Assembly (NCBI RefSeq): GCF_918697865.1
Contig: NZ_CAKKMV010000014.1
Coordinates: 98,835 to 162,834, forward strand
Direction: 5' to 3'
Source of the DNA: Massilia sp. Bi118
GTDB taxonomy: Bacteria; Pseudomonadota; Gammaproteobacteria; Burkholderiales; Burkholderiaceae_D
Length of the DNA: 64,000 nucleotides
In this document: positions 34,310 through 45,188 of the stretch, in pieces
Numbering within the stretch: position 1 is the stretch's first letter
Layout of the letters: every line of letters starts with the position of its first letter
The notes under the pieces: model-generated
Database searches by the model: none
What the model saw: the letters and a program-made list of their open reading frames with translations, nothing else
Told to the model about the DNA's origin: nothing
Translations under genes and position numbers: made by a program

Positions 34310-35484
34310 GCGAAAGCAAAGACAAGCGCCACATCGCCACCCGCGTCATCCACGGCGGCCAGGCGCCCGACCCCTCCACCGGCGCGGTGATGCCGCCGAT
34401 TTACGCGACCTCCACCTTCGCCCAGGAGAGCCCGGGCGTGCACAAGGGCCTCGATTACGGCCGCTCGCACAACCCGACCCGCTGGGCGCTGGAGCGCTGC
34501 GTGGCCGACATCGAAAGCGGCGGCGCGGCCTTCGCCTTCGCGTCCGGCCTGGCGGCCATCTCCGCGGTGCTGGAGCTGCTGCCGGCCGGCTCGCACATCG
34601 TCGCCGGCGACGACATGTATGGCGGCACCTACCGCCTGTTCGAACGCGTGCGCCGCCACAGCGCCGGCCACGAATTCAGCTACGTCGACCTGACCGACCC
34701 GCTGGCCCTGGCCAATGCGCTGCGCCCTGAGACGAAGATGGTGTGGGTCGAGACGCCGACCAACCCGATGCTCAAGCTGGCCGACCTGCACGCCATCGGC
34801 GCGCTGTGTCGCGAGCGCGGCGTCCTCAGCGTGTGCGACAACACATTCGCCAGCCCCATTGTGCAGCGCCCACTGGAGCAAGGCATCGACATCGTGGTGC
34901 ACTCGACCACCAAATACATGAACGGCCATTCAGATGTCATCGGCGGGGTGGCGGTGGTCGGCACGGAAGCGCGCCACCAGGCGCTGCGTGAACGCCTCGG
35001 CTTCATCCAGAATGCGGTGGGCGCGATCCAGGGGCCCTTCGACAGCTTCCTGGTGCTGCGCGGTATAAAGACCCTGGCCCTGCGCGTGGAGCGCAGCTCG
35101 TCCAATGCGATGGAGCTGGCGCATTGGCTGGAAGACCAGCGCAAGGTCAGCCGCGTCTGGTACCCGGGCCTGGCCTCGCATCCGCAGCACGAGCTGGCGC
35201 GGCGCCAGATGCACGGCTACGGCGGCATCATCTCGATCGACCTCGACACCGACCTGGCAGGTGCGCGCCGCTTCCTCGAGCATTGCGAAGTCTTCACCCT
35301 GGCCGAAAGCCTGGGCGGCGTGGAAAGCCTGATCGAGCACCCGGCCATCATGACCCATGCGACCATCCCGCCGGAGCAGCGGGCGGCTTTGGGTATCGGC
35401 GATGGCCTGATCCGGCTGTCGGTCGGCATCGAGCATGTCGACGACCAGCGCGCCGATCTGGCGCGGGCACTGGCCGCCGTTTGA
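34306..35484 (+). CDS. Cystathionine gamma-lyase / gamma-synthase family
   Basis: A 392-residue Cys/Met-metabolism PLP enzyme. The PLP lysine is Lys203 in HSTTKYMNGHSD; YGRSHNPTRWALE and the CDNTFASP aspartate segment are intact. Sequence alone does not separate lyase from synthase. Translational coupling to cystathionine beta-synthase favours the gamma-lyase role, giving cysteine and 2-oxobutyrate. 2-Oxobutyrate could yield propionyl-CoA for the methylcitrate cycle encoded nearby (inference). It abuts the convergent S41 gene with no spacer. Confidence 0.88.
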   Translation: MSESKDKRHIATRVIHGGQAPDPSTGAVMPPIYATSTFAQESPGVHKGLDYGRSHNPTRWALERCVADIESGGAAFAFASGLAAISAVLELLPAGSHIVAGDDMYGGTYRLFERVRRHSAGHEFSYVDLTDPLALANALRPETKMVWVETPTNPMLKLADLHAIGALCRERGVLSVCDNTFASPIVQRPLEQGIDIVVHSTTKYMNGHSDVIGGVAVVGTEARHQALRERLGFIQNAVGAIQGPFDSFLVLRGIKTLALRVERSSSNAMELAHWLEDQRKVSRVWYPGLASHPQHELARRQMHGYGGIISIDLDTDLAGARRFLEHCEVFTLAESLGGVESLIEHPAIMTHATIPPEQRAALGIGDGLIRLSVGIEHVDDQRADLARALAAV

Positions 35485-38400
35485 TTAGCGTTTAAGGGCA
35501 GGAATCGCAGCCGGCTTCCAGGGCTTCACCGGCTGCTCCTTCAGCTTCTTCTCCAGCAGTTCGATGGCGGCTTCGAGCTGGCGGTCGCGCCCGTTGAAAG
35601 TCTCGTTCGGCAAGTTGTCGACCTCGACGTCCGGGGTCACACCCACGCCTTCGATCAGCCAGTCGCCATCGCTCGAGAACTGGCCGTTCTCGGCGACGCG
35701 CGCCATGCCGTTGTCCGCCAGGCCGTTGCCGTCGCTGAGCCAGACGCCGGCGCCGGCGGTGCGCTTGCCGACCAGGGGCCCCAGCTTCAGGGCCTTGACG
35801 CCGGCGGCAAAGGTCTCGCCGTCGGAATAGGTCAGCTCGTCCGTCAGCACCACCAGGTGGCCGCGGAAGGTGTTCTGCATGTTCGAGTAGGGCTGCTTGC
35901 CGTTCGAGGACCAGAAGGCCCAGGAGCGGCGCAGCAGCTTTTCGATGATCCAGCTGTCGATGTTGCCGCCGTTATTGCGGCGCACGTCGATGATCAGGCC
36001 TTCCTTGTTGATGTTGGCGTAGAAGTCGCGCGCAAAGGCGTTGATGTCGCGCGCCACCATGGCGCGCAGGTGCAGGTAGCCGATCTTGCCTTTCGAGCTC
36101 GTGTCGACCTGCTGTGCCCTGCCCTGTTCCCAGTCGGCGTAGCGCAGGCTGGCGTGGGTGGCCATCGAGACCGGGGTCACGATGAGGGCGCGTGGTTTGG
36201 CGCCTGCTTTGGCGTCGCTCTTCACGTTCAGCAGCACCTGCTTGCCGGCGGTGTCCAGCAGCAGGTCGGCGATGTCGCGCGCTTCCGTCAGCGACTTGCC
36301 GTTGACGGCCGTGATGATGTCGCCCTCCTTCACCTTGACGTCCGGCGCGGCCAGCGGGCCGGCCTCCAGCGGCAGTTCCGGTTCGCTGCGGTAGACATGG
36401 TCGACGCGGTAGCCGTCGGCTACACGGGTCAGCACGGCGCCCAGGCTGGCGGGCGTGCCCTCGGCCGGCGCACGGCGCACGTCGCCGGGACGGATCTGCG
36501 AGTGCAGCGCGCCGACCTCGCCGACCATCATGCCCAGCACATCGTCCAGTTCCGCGCGATCGGTCACGCGTTCGACCAGTGGCGCGTAGCGGGTGCGCAC
36601 GGCGTTCCAGTCGATGCCGCGCATCCTGGCGTCGTACAGGAAGTCGCGGTGCATGCGCCAGGCGTCGTTGAACATCTGCTTCCATTCCATGCGCGGGTTC
36701 GAGCTCACCGCCCAGTCGTCGATCTTGACCTTGGCCTTGCTGACATCCGCGGGCGCCTTGGCGGCGGCGTCGACGATCAGCATGTCGCCCGGCGTGCCCT
36801 TGGCCCAGGTGCGGTAGAAAACGTGCTTGTGGTCGGTGGAGAGGCCGAATTCGCGCACGTTGGCGGCAAAGGTCTCCGGCTGCGGGCTGCTGCGCGCGAT
36901 CGCCAGGGTCTTCAAAGTGCCCTTGCCGGCTTCGTCGTCGCCGGCTTCGAGCAGGTAGAGGCGCTTGTCGTCGACCGCCAGCGCACGGTAGTTGCCCGGC
37001 GCGACAGGCACTTCGTACAGGCGCTCGCGCAGGCCGGCGTAGACGATGGCCGGCGTCGGCGGCTCCGGTTTCGTCTTGGCGGCCGCGTTCGCTGCTGCAG
37101 CCGCCGCAGCGACCGCCGCGCCCTTGGCGCTGTCCGGCTCTTCCGCGCCCGGCGACTTCACGGCCGCCTTGGCCGCCGCCTCGGGCGACTTCTCTTCCGG
37201 CCTGGTCAGCTCGTCTTCCGGCTTGAAGGGGAAGCGCACGTCCGGCTGCAGCGCCAGCGCGAACACGCCGACGCGCTTGTCGAACACCGGTCCCATGTTG
37301 CGGTCGCCCCAGACCGAGTTCTTGCCGTCCACGTTGAAGTGGCGCGCCGACAGGAAGTACAGCCATTTGCCGTCCGGCGAGAAGGCCGGCGAGCTGGCCT
37401 CGTAGCGGTCGGTGGTCACAAAAGTGATCGTGCGGCTCGCCAGGTTGAACATGCCGATCTGGTCGCGCCGCTCGCTGCTGCCGGCGCGCACGAAGGCCAG
37501 GTTGCGGCTGTCGGGCGACCACACCACCTGATCCGAACGGTCGAGGCCTGCCTGGCCGGCATCGTCGATGATGACATTGGTGCGCGCGGCCAGGTCGAGC
37601 AGCCAGGTGCGGCCCTTCTTGTCGGTGTGCGCCAGCCATTTGCCGTCCGGCGAGGGGTAGAGGGCCGAGCGGTGGCTGGCGCCGTCCGTGGTCAGGCGTT
37701 CGCCGTGGCCGGAACCGTCGGCGGCGTAGCGCCAGATTTCGTTTTCGCCGCTGTTGTCGGCGATCGCATAGACCCATTTGTCGTCGTGGCTGAAGACGGC
37801 GCCGCGGGCGCGGGCGCCTTCCGGCACCGCGATCTCGACGCGGCGATGGCTGCCGGTGCCGGCGATCGTCACGCGGCCGCGCGCGGTCAGCACGATACGA
37901 TCAAGCTTGCTGGCGACCTCGATGCCGGTCAGGGCGTCGAGCGGCGACTTCACGCGGCGCAGGCGCTGCTGGTCGAAGTCCGACACCAGGCTGGCGCTCA
38001 AGGTCGCATCGCTGCCGCTGGCGATGTCGAACAGATGCAGATCGGCGCCCAGCTGGTAGGCGATGCGGCCGTCGCCGAGCGAGGCGGTGCGCACGTCCCA
38101 GGCCTTGTGGTGGGTGAGCTCGCGGCGGTCGCTGCCGTCCGGGAGCGCCGTCCACAGATTGTCGGCGCCGCCGGCATCGCTGATGAAGTAGAGGCGGCCC
38201 TTCCACCACATGGCGCGGCGGTTGTTCGAGACATCGCTCTTGAACAGCGGCTCGGCCTCGTTTTTCGAATTCAGGTCGAACCGCCACAGTTGCGCGTAGG
38301 CGCCGCCGCGGTAGGACTTCACGTTATCGTTGGTCATCGACAGACCCATGCGCGTGAAGTAGACCGTGCGGCCGGTGTCGTCCAGCACGGCGTCGTTGGC

Positions 38401-38856
38401 GTCGGCCAGCGGCAGCACCCGGCGCGTGAGCTTGACCGGATCCAGCGTGGCGACCACGCGGCGCTTGGCTGGCCCGACCGGGTTTTCGAGGCTGACCAGG
38501 ACCTCGCCCTGCGCCGTCCAGCCGAGCACGTTCACGCCGCCGTTTTCAAAGGTGATGCGCTTGGGCAGTCCGCCTTCGATCGGCATCACATAGGCTTCCT
38601 GGGCGCCCTCGTAGGAAGCGATGAAGGCGACCAGCTTGCCGTCCTGCGAAATGGCGGCATGGGTTTCGCTTGAGGGGTGGGTGGTCAGGCGCGTGGCCTT
38701 GCCCCCTAGAATCGACGTGCGCCAGAGGTCGCCCTCGGCGGTGAACACGACCGTGTCGCCGCGCACGGCGGGAAAACGGAAATAAGGATCGGCGGCGGCG
38801 GCCTGCTGGCCGATGAGTGCGAGCGACAGCGCAAGGACGGTGCGGGAGACGTTCAT
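35485..38856 (-). CDS. Tricorn-like S41 family protease, exported
   Basis: A 1123-residue protein starting MNVSRTVLALSLALIGQQAAA, a signal peptide. Residues about 25-560 are WD/propeller repeats of the tricorn type (AFSPDGKWLYFLSARH). A low-complexity Ala/Lys/Pro linker follows near 565-615. Then come the tricorn C1 region (MEWKQMFNDAWRMHRDFLYD), a PDZ domain (VKEGDIITAVNGKSL) and the S41 peptidase core. The core shows LIIDVRRNNGGNIDSW and LTDELTYSDGETFAAGVKAL, where the serine in YSDGE is the likely nucleophile. It would degrade peptides in the periplasm. A GTG two codons before the ATG is a possible start; the ribosome site is weak. Confidence 0.9.
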   Translation of the reverse strand: MNVSRTVLALSLALIGQQAAAADPYFRFPAVRGDTVVFTAEGDLWRTSILGGKATRLTTHPSSETHAAISQDGKLVAFIASYEGAQEAYVMPIEGGLPKRITFENGGVNVLGWTAQGEVLVSLENPVGPAKRRVVATLDPVKLTRRVLPLADANDAVLDDTGRTVYFTRMGLSMTNDNVKSYRGGAYAQLWRFDLNSKNEAEPLFKSDVSNNRRAMWWKGRLYFISDAGGADNLWTALPDGSDRRELTHHKAWDVRTASLGDGRIAYQLGADLHLFDIASGSDATLSASLVSDFDQQRLRRVKSPLDALTGIEVASKLDRIVLTARGRVTIAGTGSHRRVEIAVPEGARARGAVFSHDDKWVYAIADNSGENEIWRYAADGSGHGERLTTDGASHRSALYPSPDGKWLAHTDKKGRTWLLDLAARTNVIIDDAGQAGLDRSDQVVWSPDSRNLAFVRAGSSERRDQIGMFNLASRTITFVTTDRYEASSPAFSPDGKWLYFLSARHFNVDGKNSVWGDRNMGPVFDKRVGVFALALQPDVRFPFKPEDELTRPEEKSPEAAAKAAVKSPGAEEPDSAKGAAVAAAAAAANAAAKTKPEPPTPAIVYAGLRERLYEVPVAPGNYRALAVDDKRLYLLEAGDDEAGKGTLKTLAIARSSPQPETFAANVREFGLSTDHKHVFYRTWAKGTPGDMLIVDAAAKAPADVSKAKVKIDDWAVSSNPRMEWKQMFNDAWRMHRDFLYDARMRGIDWNAVRTRYAPLVERVTDRAELDDVLGMMVGEVGALHSQIRPGDVRRAPAEGTPASLGAVLTRVADGYRVDHVYRSEPELPLEAGPLAAPDVKVKEGDIITAVNGKSLTEARDIADLLLDTAGKQVLLNVKSDAKAGAKPRALIVTPVSMATHASLRYADWEQGRAQQVDTSSKGKIGYLHLRAMVARDINAFARDFYANINKEGLIIDVRRNNGGNIDSWIIEKLLRRSWAFWSSNGKQPYSNMQNTFRGHLVVLTDELTYSDGETFAAGVKALKLGPLVGKRTAGAGVWLSDGNGLADNGMARVAENGQFSSDGDWLIEGVGVTPDVEVDNLPNETFNGRDRQLEAAIELLEKKLKEQPVKPWKPAAIPALKR

Positions 38857-38948
38857 GTTCACTTAGACAAGTTTGCTAGAGAACATGAGTTTGCCATAGT
38901 GAAACGGCCAGTTGGCGTGCATACGTGCAAAAAAGAGTAGGCCCAGCC

Positions 38949-40526
38949 TCAGGCCGGCAGCAGCAATGCTCCTCTCCCCTGCTCACTCACCTTGAAGGTC
39001 GCCACCACGCCGGTCAGCTGTTCGGCCTGCGCGCGCATGGTCTCGGCAGCCGCCGCGGCCTGCTCGACCATCGCGGCATTCTGGCGGGTCGCCTCATCCA
39101 TTCCGGCGACGGTGCGGCGGACCTGGGCAATGCCCTCGGCCTGCTCGGCGCTGGCGGCGTCGATGGCTTTCATCAGGTCGGCCACCTGCTGCACGCGGCC
39201 GAGTATCTGGCGCATGGTCGCGCCGGCGCTGCCCGCAATGCCCGCGCCGGATTCGATGGCGCCGAGCGAGGCCGCGATCAGGGTCTTGATCTCCTTGGCC
39301 GCCGCGGCCGAGTGCCGGGCCAGGCTGCGCACCTCGTTGGCGACCACGGCAAAGCCGCGTCCCTCCGCGCCGGCCCGCGCCGCTTCCACCGCCGCGTTCA
39401 GGGCCAGGATATTGGTCTGGAAGGCGATTCCGTCGATCATCGCCGTCATGTCGCCGATCTTCGCGGCCGACTGGCGGATCGTGGCCATGCGCTCCACCAT
39501 CTGCTCGACCGCGCCCGCCCCTTCCCTAGCGACGCCGGAGGCCGCCAGCGCCAGTTCGCTGGCGTCGTGGGCGTTCAGGTGGTTCTGCTGGACGGTTTCA
39601 AGCAGCCCGGCCATCGCCTGGACCGTCGCGTGCAGGCTGCTGGCCTGGTGCTCGGTGCGCTGCGAGAGGTCGCGGTTGCCGGCGGCAATGTCGGCCGAGG
39701 CGTCGTCGATCAGGCGGGCGCTGTACAGAACTTTCACGACGGTGGCCGAGACGCCGCCCGTCATATGGTTCAGGGCGTCGAACAGGCGGCCGATCTCATC
39801 GCCGCGCGCGTGGCGGATGGTGGCGCTGAGGTCGCCCCGGGCGACGCGTTCGGCCAGCTGCACCGCGTCCTGCAGCGGCGCGACGATGCTGCGCGTGAGC
39901 AGCCAGCCGGCTGCACCGCCCAGCAGTAGCGCGGCGCCGCCCACGGCCAGCAGCAGCATGCGGCTGAACAGCGAGGCGCTGCTTGATGTTGCCGCGAGTT
40001 CGCGCGCATGGCGGGTCTGCCAGGCCAGTAGGGCATCGAGCGCCCTGGTGTAGGCCTCGAAGCTGGCGGCCATGACGGTCGAGGCCAGCTGTTCGACTTC
40101 CTGGGTCTTGCCGAGGTCCTTGGCCTGGAACACCTGCCTGCGCACAGCCAGCCAGGCCGCCTTGCGCTGTGCGGCCTGCTCCGCCAGGCGCCGCTCCTCC
40201 AGGCTTGAAGGCATGGCTTTCAGGCGCGCTTCGAGCGCGGCCTCCTCCTTGTCGCCCCTGGTCAGCTGGGCCTGGAAATAGTCGCCCGCCTCCAGGCTGT
40301 CGCTGCGCGCGATGGCGCCGGCGCGCACCCCGTTCAGGCGCGCCATGCCCAGCAATTCGGCGGTGAGCTGCTGGCTGGCCAGCCTGTTGTCGACGAGGTC
40401 CTTCGTCAGCGCGTCGCCCGCCTGCATGCGCCACAAGGCGACGATGCAGATGACGACGATGGCGGCGGAAACGGCGGCGAAGGCGCCGATGATCTTGGTA
40501 CCGGTCTGGATCCTGGAGAGGCGCAT
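38949..40526 (-). CDS. Methyl-accepting chemotaxis protein
   Basis: A 525-residue chemoreceptor. The first membrane helix (IIGAFAAVSAAIVVICIVAL) is followed by a periplasmic four-helix-bundle sensor of about 150 residues and a second helix near 190-210. A HAMP domain (APLQDAVQLAERVARGDLSA) and the cytoplasmic signalling domain follow. The hairpin tip is IDGIAFQTNILALNAAVEAA. The C terminus lacks a CheR-binding pentapeptide of the xWxxF type. The ligand is unknown. No che genes are in the window. Confidence 0.93.
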   Translation of the reverse strand: MRLSRIQTGTKIIGAFAAVSAAIVVICIVALWRMQAGDALTKDLVDNRLASQQLTAELLGMARLNGVRAGAIARSDSLEAGDYFQAQLTRGDKEEAALEARLKAMPSSLEERRLAEQAAQRKAAWLAVRRQVFQAKDLGKTQEVEQLASTVMAASFEAYTRALDALLAWQTRHARELAATSSSASLFSRMLLLAVGGAALLLGGAAGWLLTRSIVAPLQDAVQLAERVARGDLSATIRHARGDEIGRLFDALNHMTGGVSATVVKVLYSARLIDDASADIAAGNRDLSQRTEHQASSLHATVQAMAGLLETVQQNHLNAHDASELALAASGVAREGAGAVEQMVERMATIRQSAAKIGDMTAMIDGIAFQTNILALNAAVEAARAGAEGRGFAVVANEVRSLARHSAAAAKEIKTLIAASLGAIESGAGIAGSAGATMRQILGRVQQVADLMKAIDAASAEQAEGIAQVRRTVAGMDEATRQNAAMVEQAAAAAETMRAQAEQLTGVVATFKVSEQGRGALLLPA

Positions 40527-40614
40527 GGTGGCGTGGGCGGAAGCGAAGATGGCGGCAGTATAGGATTGCCATATGACAACTTCATGACCACGCCCCGGGC
40601 CAGGATGACAGGCG

Positions 40615-40641
40615 AAAAAAAACCCCGCCGGGGCGGGGTTC
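40615..40641 (-). terminator. Terminator of clpS-clpA
   Basis: Minus-strand stem AACCCCGCC / GGCGGGGTT followed by a run of eight T, starting directly after the clpA stop. Confidence 0.88.
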
Positions 40642-40646
40642 TGCGA

Positions 40647-42947
40647 TTACTCGATCTCGACCGTTTCGACCGGCTCCGGCGGCGGCGGGACGTCGCCTTC
40701 CGGGAACTCGAGGAAGACGTCGTCCTTCTCGTTCAGGTCCACGGTCACGCGTCCACCGTTGACCAGGCGGCCGAACAGCAGCTCGTCGGCCAGCGCCTTG
40801 CGGATCATGTCCTGGATCAGGCGCGACATCGGACGGGCGCCCATCTGCGGATCGAAGCCCTTCTTGGCCAGGAACTTGCGCAGCTTCTCGCTGAAGACGG
40901 CCTCCACCTTCTTCTCGTGCAGTTGCTCTTCCAGCTGCATCAGGAACTTGTCCACGACGCGCAGGATGATTTCCTCGTCCAGCGCGCGGAAGCTGATGAT
41001 CGCATCCAGGCGGTTGCGGAACTCCGGCGTGAACATGCGCTTGATGTCGGCCATCTCGTCGCCTGCCGCCTTCGAATCCACGAAGCCCACCGAGCGCTTG
41101 GTCAGGCTTTCGGCGCCCGCGTTCGTGGTCATGATGATGATCACGTTGCGGAAGTCCGCCTTGCGGCCGTTGTTGTCGGTCAGCGTGCCATGGTCCATCA
41201 CCTGCAGCAGGATGTTGAAAATGTCCGGGTGGGCTTTTTCAATTTCGTCCAGCAGCAGCACCGCGTGCGGCTTCTTGGTGATGGCCTCGGTCAGCAGGCC
41301 GCCCTGGTCGAAGCCGACATAGCCCGGCGGGGCGCCGATCAGGCGCGACACCGCATGGCGTTCCATGTACTCCGACATGTCGAAGCGCACCAGCTCGATG
41401 CCGAGGATGAAGGCCAGTTGCTTGGCCACCTCGGTCTTGCCGACGCCGGTCGGACCGGAGAACAGGAAGGAGCCGATCGGCTTGTCCTGCTTGCCCAGGC
41501 CCGCACGGGCCATCTTGATCGCGGCCGACAGCGCTTCGATGGCCGGGTCCTGCCCGAACACCACGTTGCGCAGGTCGCGGTCGATGGTCTGCAGCTTGCT
41601 GCGGTCGTCCTGGTTGACGGTTTGCGGGGGGATCCGCGCGATCTTCGCGATGATGTCCTCGATCTCCGTCTTGCCGATGGTCTTCTTCTGCTTCGACTTC
41701 GGCAGGATGCGCTGGGCCGCGCCGGCTTCGTCGATCACGTCGATCGCCTTGTCGGGCAGGTGACGGTCGTTGATGAAGCGCGCCGCCAGTTCCGCCGCGG
41801 TGGAGAGCGCCGACGACGAGTACTTCACGCCGTGGTGCTCTTCGAAGCGCGACTTCAGGCCGCGCAGGATCTGCACGGTCTGCTCGACCGAAGGCTCGTT
41901 GACGTCGACCTTCTGGAAGCGGCGGCTCAGTGCGTGGTCCTTCTCGAACACGCCGCGGAATTCCGTGAACGTGGTCGCGCCGATGCACTTCAGCTGGCCG
42001 TTCGCCAGGGCCGGCTTCAGCAGGTTCGAGGCGTCGAGCGTGCCGCCCGAAGCCGAACCGGCGCCGATGATCGTGTGGATCTCGTCGATGAACAGGATCC
42101 CGTTCGGCGTGTCCTTCAGCTGCTTCAGCACCGCCTTCAGGCGCTGCTCGAAGTCGCCGCGGTATTTGGTGCCGGCCAGCAGCGCGCCCATGTCAAGCGA
42201 ATACACGACGGCATTCTGCAGGATCTCCGGGACGTCTTCCTGGACGATGCGCCAGGCCAGGCCTTCGGCGATCGCGGTCTTGCCGACGCCGGCCTCGCCC
42301 ACCAGCAGCGGATTGTTCTTGCGGCGGCGGCACAGGATCTGGATCACGCGGTCGACTTCTTCCTCGCGGCCGATCAGCGGATCGATCTTGCCGTCGGCAG
42401 CCGACTTGTTCAGGTTCTGCGTGAACTGGTCCAGCGGGCTTTCCTTCGTCGCACCTTCGACCTGCGCTTCTTCCACGCCTTCCGACGCCTTCTGGCTGTC
42501 GATCTGCTGGTCCTTGCGCACGCCGTGCGAGATGAAATTGACCACGTCGAGACGGGTCACGCCCTGCTGGTGCAGATAATAGACCGCGTGCGAATCCTTC
42601 TCGCCGAAGATCGCCACCAGCACGTTGGCGCCGGTGACTTCCTTCTTGCCGTTCGAGGCGGATTGCACGTGCATGATCGCACGCTGGATCACGCGCTGGA
42701 AACCGAGGGTCGGCTGGGTGTCGACCTCGCCCGTGCCGGGCACGGTCGGGGTGTTGTCGCCGATGAAATTCGTCAAGGTCTTGCGCAGATCTTCGATGTT
42801 GACCGCGCACGCACGCAGGACTTCAGCGGCCGAGGGGTTGTCGAGTAGCGCCAGCAGCAGGTGTTCGACCGTGATGAACTCGTGCCGAGCCTGCCGGGCT
42901 TCGACAAAGGCCATATGTAAAGAGACTTCCAATTCCTGCGCAATCAT
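40647..42947 (-). CDS. clpA: ATP-dependent Clp protease ATP-binding subunit ClpA
   Basis: AAA+ unfoldase feeding ClpP; with ClpS it handles N-degron substrates. The 766-residue protein has the N-terminal Clp repeat domain (ARHEFITVEHLLLALLDN). Two AAA+ modules have Walker A motifs GEAGVGKTAIAEG and GPTGVGKTEVAKQ. The C-terminal D2-small domain follows. A hydrophobic/acidic tail ends the protein (about residues 745-766). The ATG 42947 overlaps the clpS stop (ATGA) and has GGAGGAAG before it. The frame continues upstream only as a shadow of clpS. Confidence 0.96.
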   Translation of the reverse strand: MIAQELEVSLHMAFVEARQARHEFITVEHLLLALLDNPSAAEVLRACAVNIEDLRKTLTNFIGDNTPTVPGTGEVDTQPTLGFQRVIQRAIMHVQSASNGKKEVTGANVLVAIFGEKDSHAVYYLHQQGVTRLDVVNFISHGVRKDQQIDSQKASEGVEEAQVEGATKESPLDQFTQNLNKSAADGKIDPLIGREEEVDRVIQILCRRRKNNPLLVGEAGVGKTAIAEGLAWRIVQEDVPEILQNAVVYSLDMGALLAGTKYRGDFEQRLKAVLKQLKDTPNGILFIDEIHTIIGAGSASGGTLDASNLLKPALANGQLKCIGATTFTEFRGVFEKDHALSRRFQKVDVNEPSVEQTVQILRGLKSRFEEHHGVKYSSSALSTAAELAARFINDRHLPDKAIDVIDEAGAAQRILPKSKQKKTIGKTEIEDIIAKIARIPPQTVNQDDRSKLQTIDRDLRNVVFGQDPAIEALSAAIKMARAGLGKQDKPIGSFLFSGPTGVGKTEVAKQLAFILGIELVRFDMSEYMERHAVSRLIGAPPGYVGFDQGGLLTEAITKKPHAVLLLDEIEKAHPDIFNILLQVMDHGTLTDNNGRKADFRNVIIIMTTNAGAESLTKRSVGFVDSKAAGDEMADIKRMFTPEFRNRLDAIISFRALDEEIILRVVDKFLMQLEEQLHEKKVEAVFSEKLRKFLAKKGFDPQMGARPMSRLIQDMIRKALADELLFGRLVNGGRVTVDLNEKDDVFLEFPEGDVPPPPEPVETVEIE

Positions 42948-43246
42948 ACTTCCTCCATCACGCACTGCAGGGGATGCCCTGCCTTGCGCGCATGCGTTAA
43001 TACAAACTCCACTTTGGTACACGCTATATCTTTGGAAAACACGCCGCACACCCCTTTACCATGGCGATGTACGGAAAGCATGATCTGCGTCGCCGTCTCG
43101 CGATCCTTATTGAAGTACTCCTGGATGATGGCGACCACGAACTCCATGGGTGTGTAGTCGTCATTCAGCAGCGCCACCTGGTACAGGGGGGGTGGCTTTA
43201 CGGTCTGCCGCTCCAGCAGCTGTTCGGTATCGTGCTTGGTTGCCAT
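42944..43246 (-). CDS. clpS: ClpA adaptor protein ClpS
   Basis: A 100-residue adaptor that binds N-end-rule residues and delivers substrates to ClpA. It shows YQVALLNDDYTPMEFVV with the conserved DD-TPMEFV pocket, and the VHRHGKGVCGVF and ARKAGHPLQC segments. It is directly coupled to clpA through an ATGA overlap. Confidence 0.96.
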   Translation of the reverse strand: MATKHDTEQLLERQTVKPPPLYQVALLNDDYTPMEFVVAIIQEYFNKDRETATQIMLSVHRHGKGVCGVFSKDIACTKVEFVLTHARKAGHPLQCVMEEV

Positions 43247-43592
43247 AAGAGTATTCTAAGATGCTTTCGCTGTTCGTGCGTACGTTAACAATCAGGGACA
43301 ATCAGGGTAGTTTCCTGTGCGATCCCATGTGCTTTCCATCTTACGCGTTTTCCCTGCTGCGCGCAGATGGCGCCCCGATTGCAAAAATCAAGACCTTGTT
43401 CTAAAGCAGTAGTGAAAGTTTTTACAACACGTGCTCAAAAGCGCTTGACTTACAAGATTATTGCAACAACAATGCAGTTATTGACATGTACTTATGTACT
43501 AGTTGATAAGAAGTGAGCAGGCTGAGGAGGGGGCAAGAAGCTTCTTGCTTTTATGGCTCGTGTGATTCGTTTTTAAAATCGAAGGTTATTTT
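43247..43592. other. Gap with the cold-shock gene leader
   Basis: About 350 bp between divergent clpS and the cold-shock gene. The right part is AT-rich. It holds promoter-like hexamers (TTGACT at 43445-43450 and TTGACA at 43481-43486) but no clear -10 at good spacing. A long structured leader is usual for cold-shock genes; the exact start cannot be read here. No open frame worth calling. Confidence 0.55.
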
Positions 43593-43796
43593 ATGGCAAC
43601 AGGTACTGTGAAGTGGTTCAATGATTCCAAAGGTTTTGGCTTCATCACCCCAGATGACGGCGGCGAGGATTTGTTCGCGCACTTCTCCGCAATCAACATG
43701 AACGGTTTTAAGACCCTCAAAGAAGGTCAAAAAGTCCAATTCGAAGTCACGCAAGGCCCTAAAGGCAAGCAAGCTTCCAACATCGTCGGCGCGTAA
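43593..43796 (+). CDS. Cold-shock domain protein (CspA family)
   Basis: A 67-residue single cold-shock domain that binds RNA or single-stranded DNA as a chaperone. RNP1 is KGFGFITP and RNP2 is DLFAHFSAI; the N-terminal GTVKWFNDSKG is canonical. Whether it is cold-induced cannot be told. AAGGTTATTTT separates a weak ribosome site from the ATG. A strong terminator follows within 20 bp, so it is monocistronic. Confidence 0.95.
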   Translation: MATGTVKWFNDSKGFGFITPDDGGEDLFAHFSAINMNGFKTLKEGQKVQFEVTQGPKGKQASNIVGA

Positions 43797-43812
43797 GCGT
43801 TCGCCAGGAAGC

Positions 43813-43841
43813 AAAAAGCCCCGCTTCGGCGGGGCTTTTTT
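43813..43841 (+). terminator. Terminator of the cold-shock gene
   Basis: Perfect 12 bp stem AAAAAGCCCCGC / GCGGGGCTTTTT with a TTCG loop and a T tract. The A/T symmetry lets it serve the convergent icd gene as well. Confidence 0.92.
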
Positions 43842-43876
43842 ATGCCGGCGCGGCTTGCTCCCGCCGCGCCCTCCTC

Positions 43877-45130
<1,254 letters not shown>

Positions 45131-45188
45131 CGTGGGGTCTCCGAAATACAATATCGATGATTGCTATTTTGCTCTAAAAACCTCTTCC

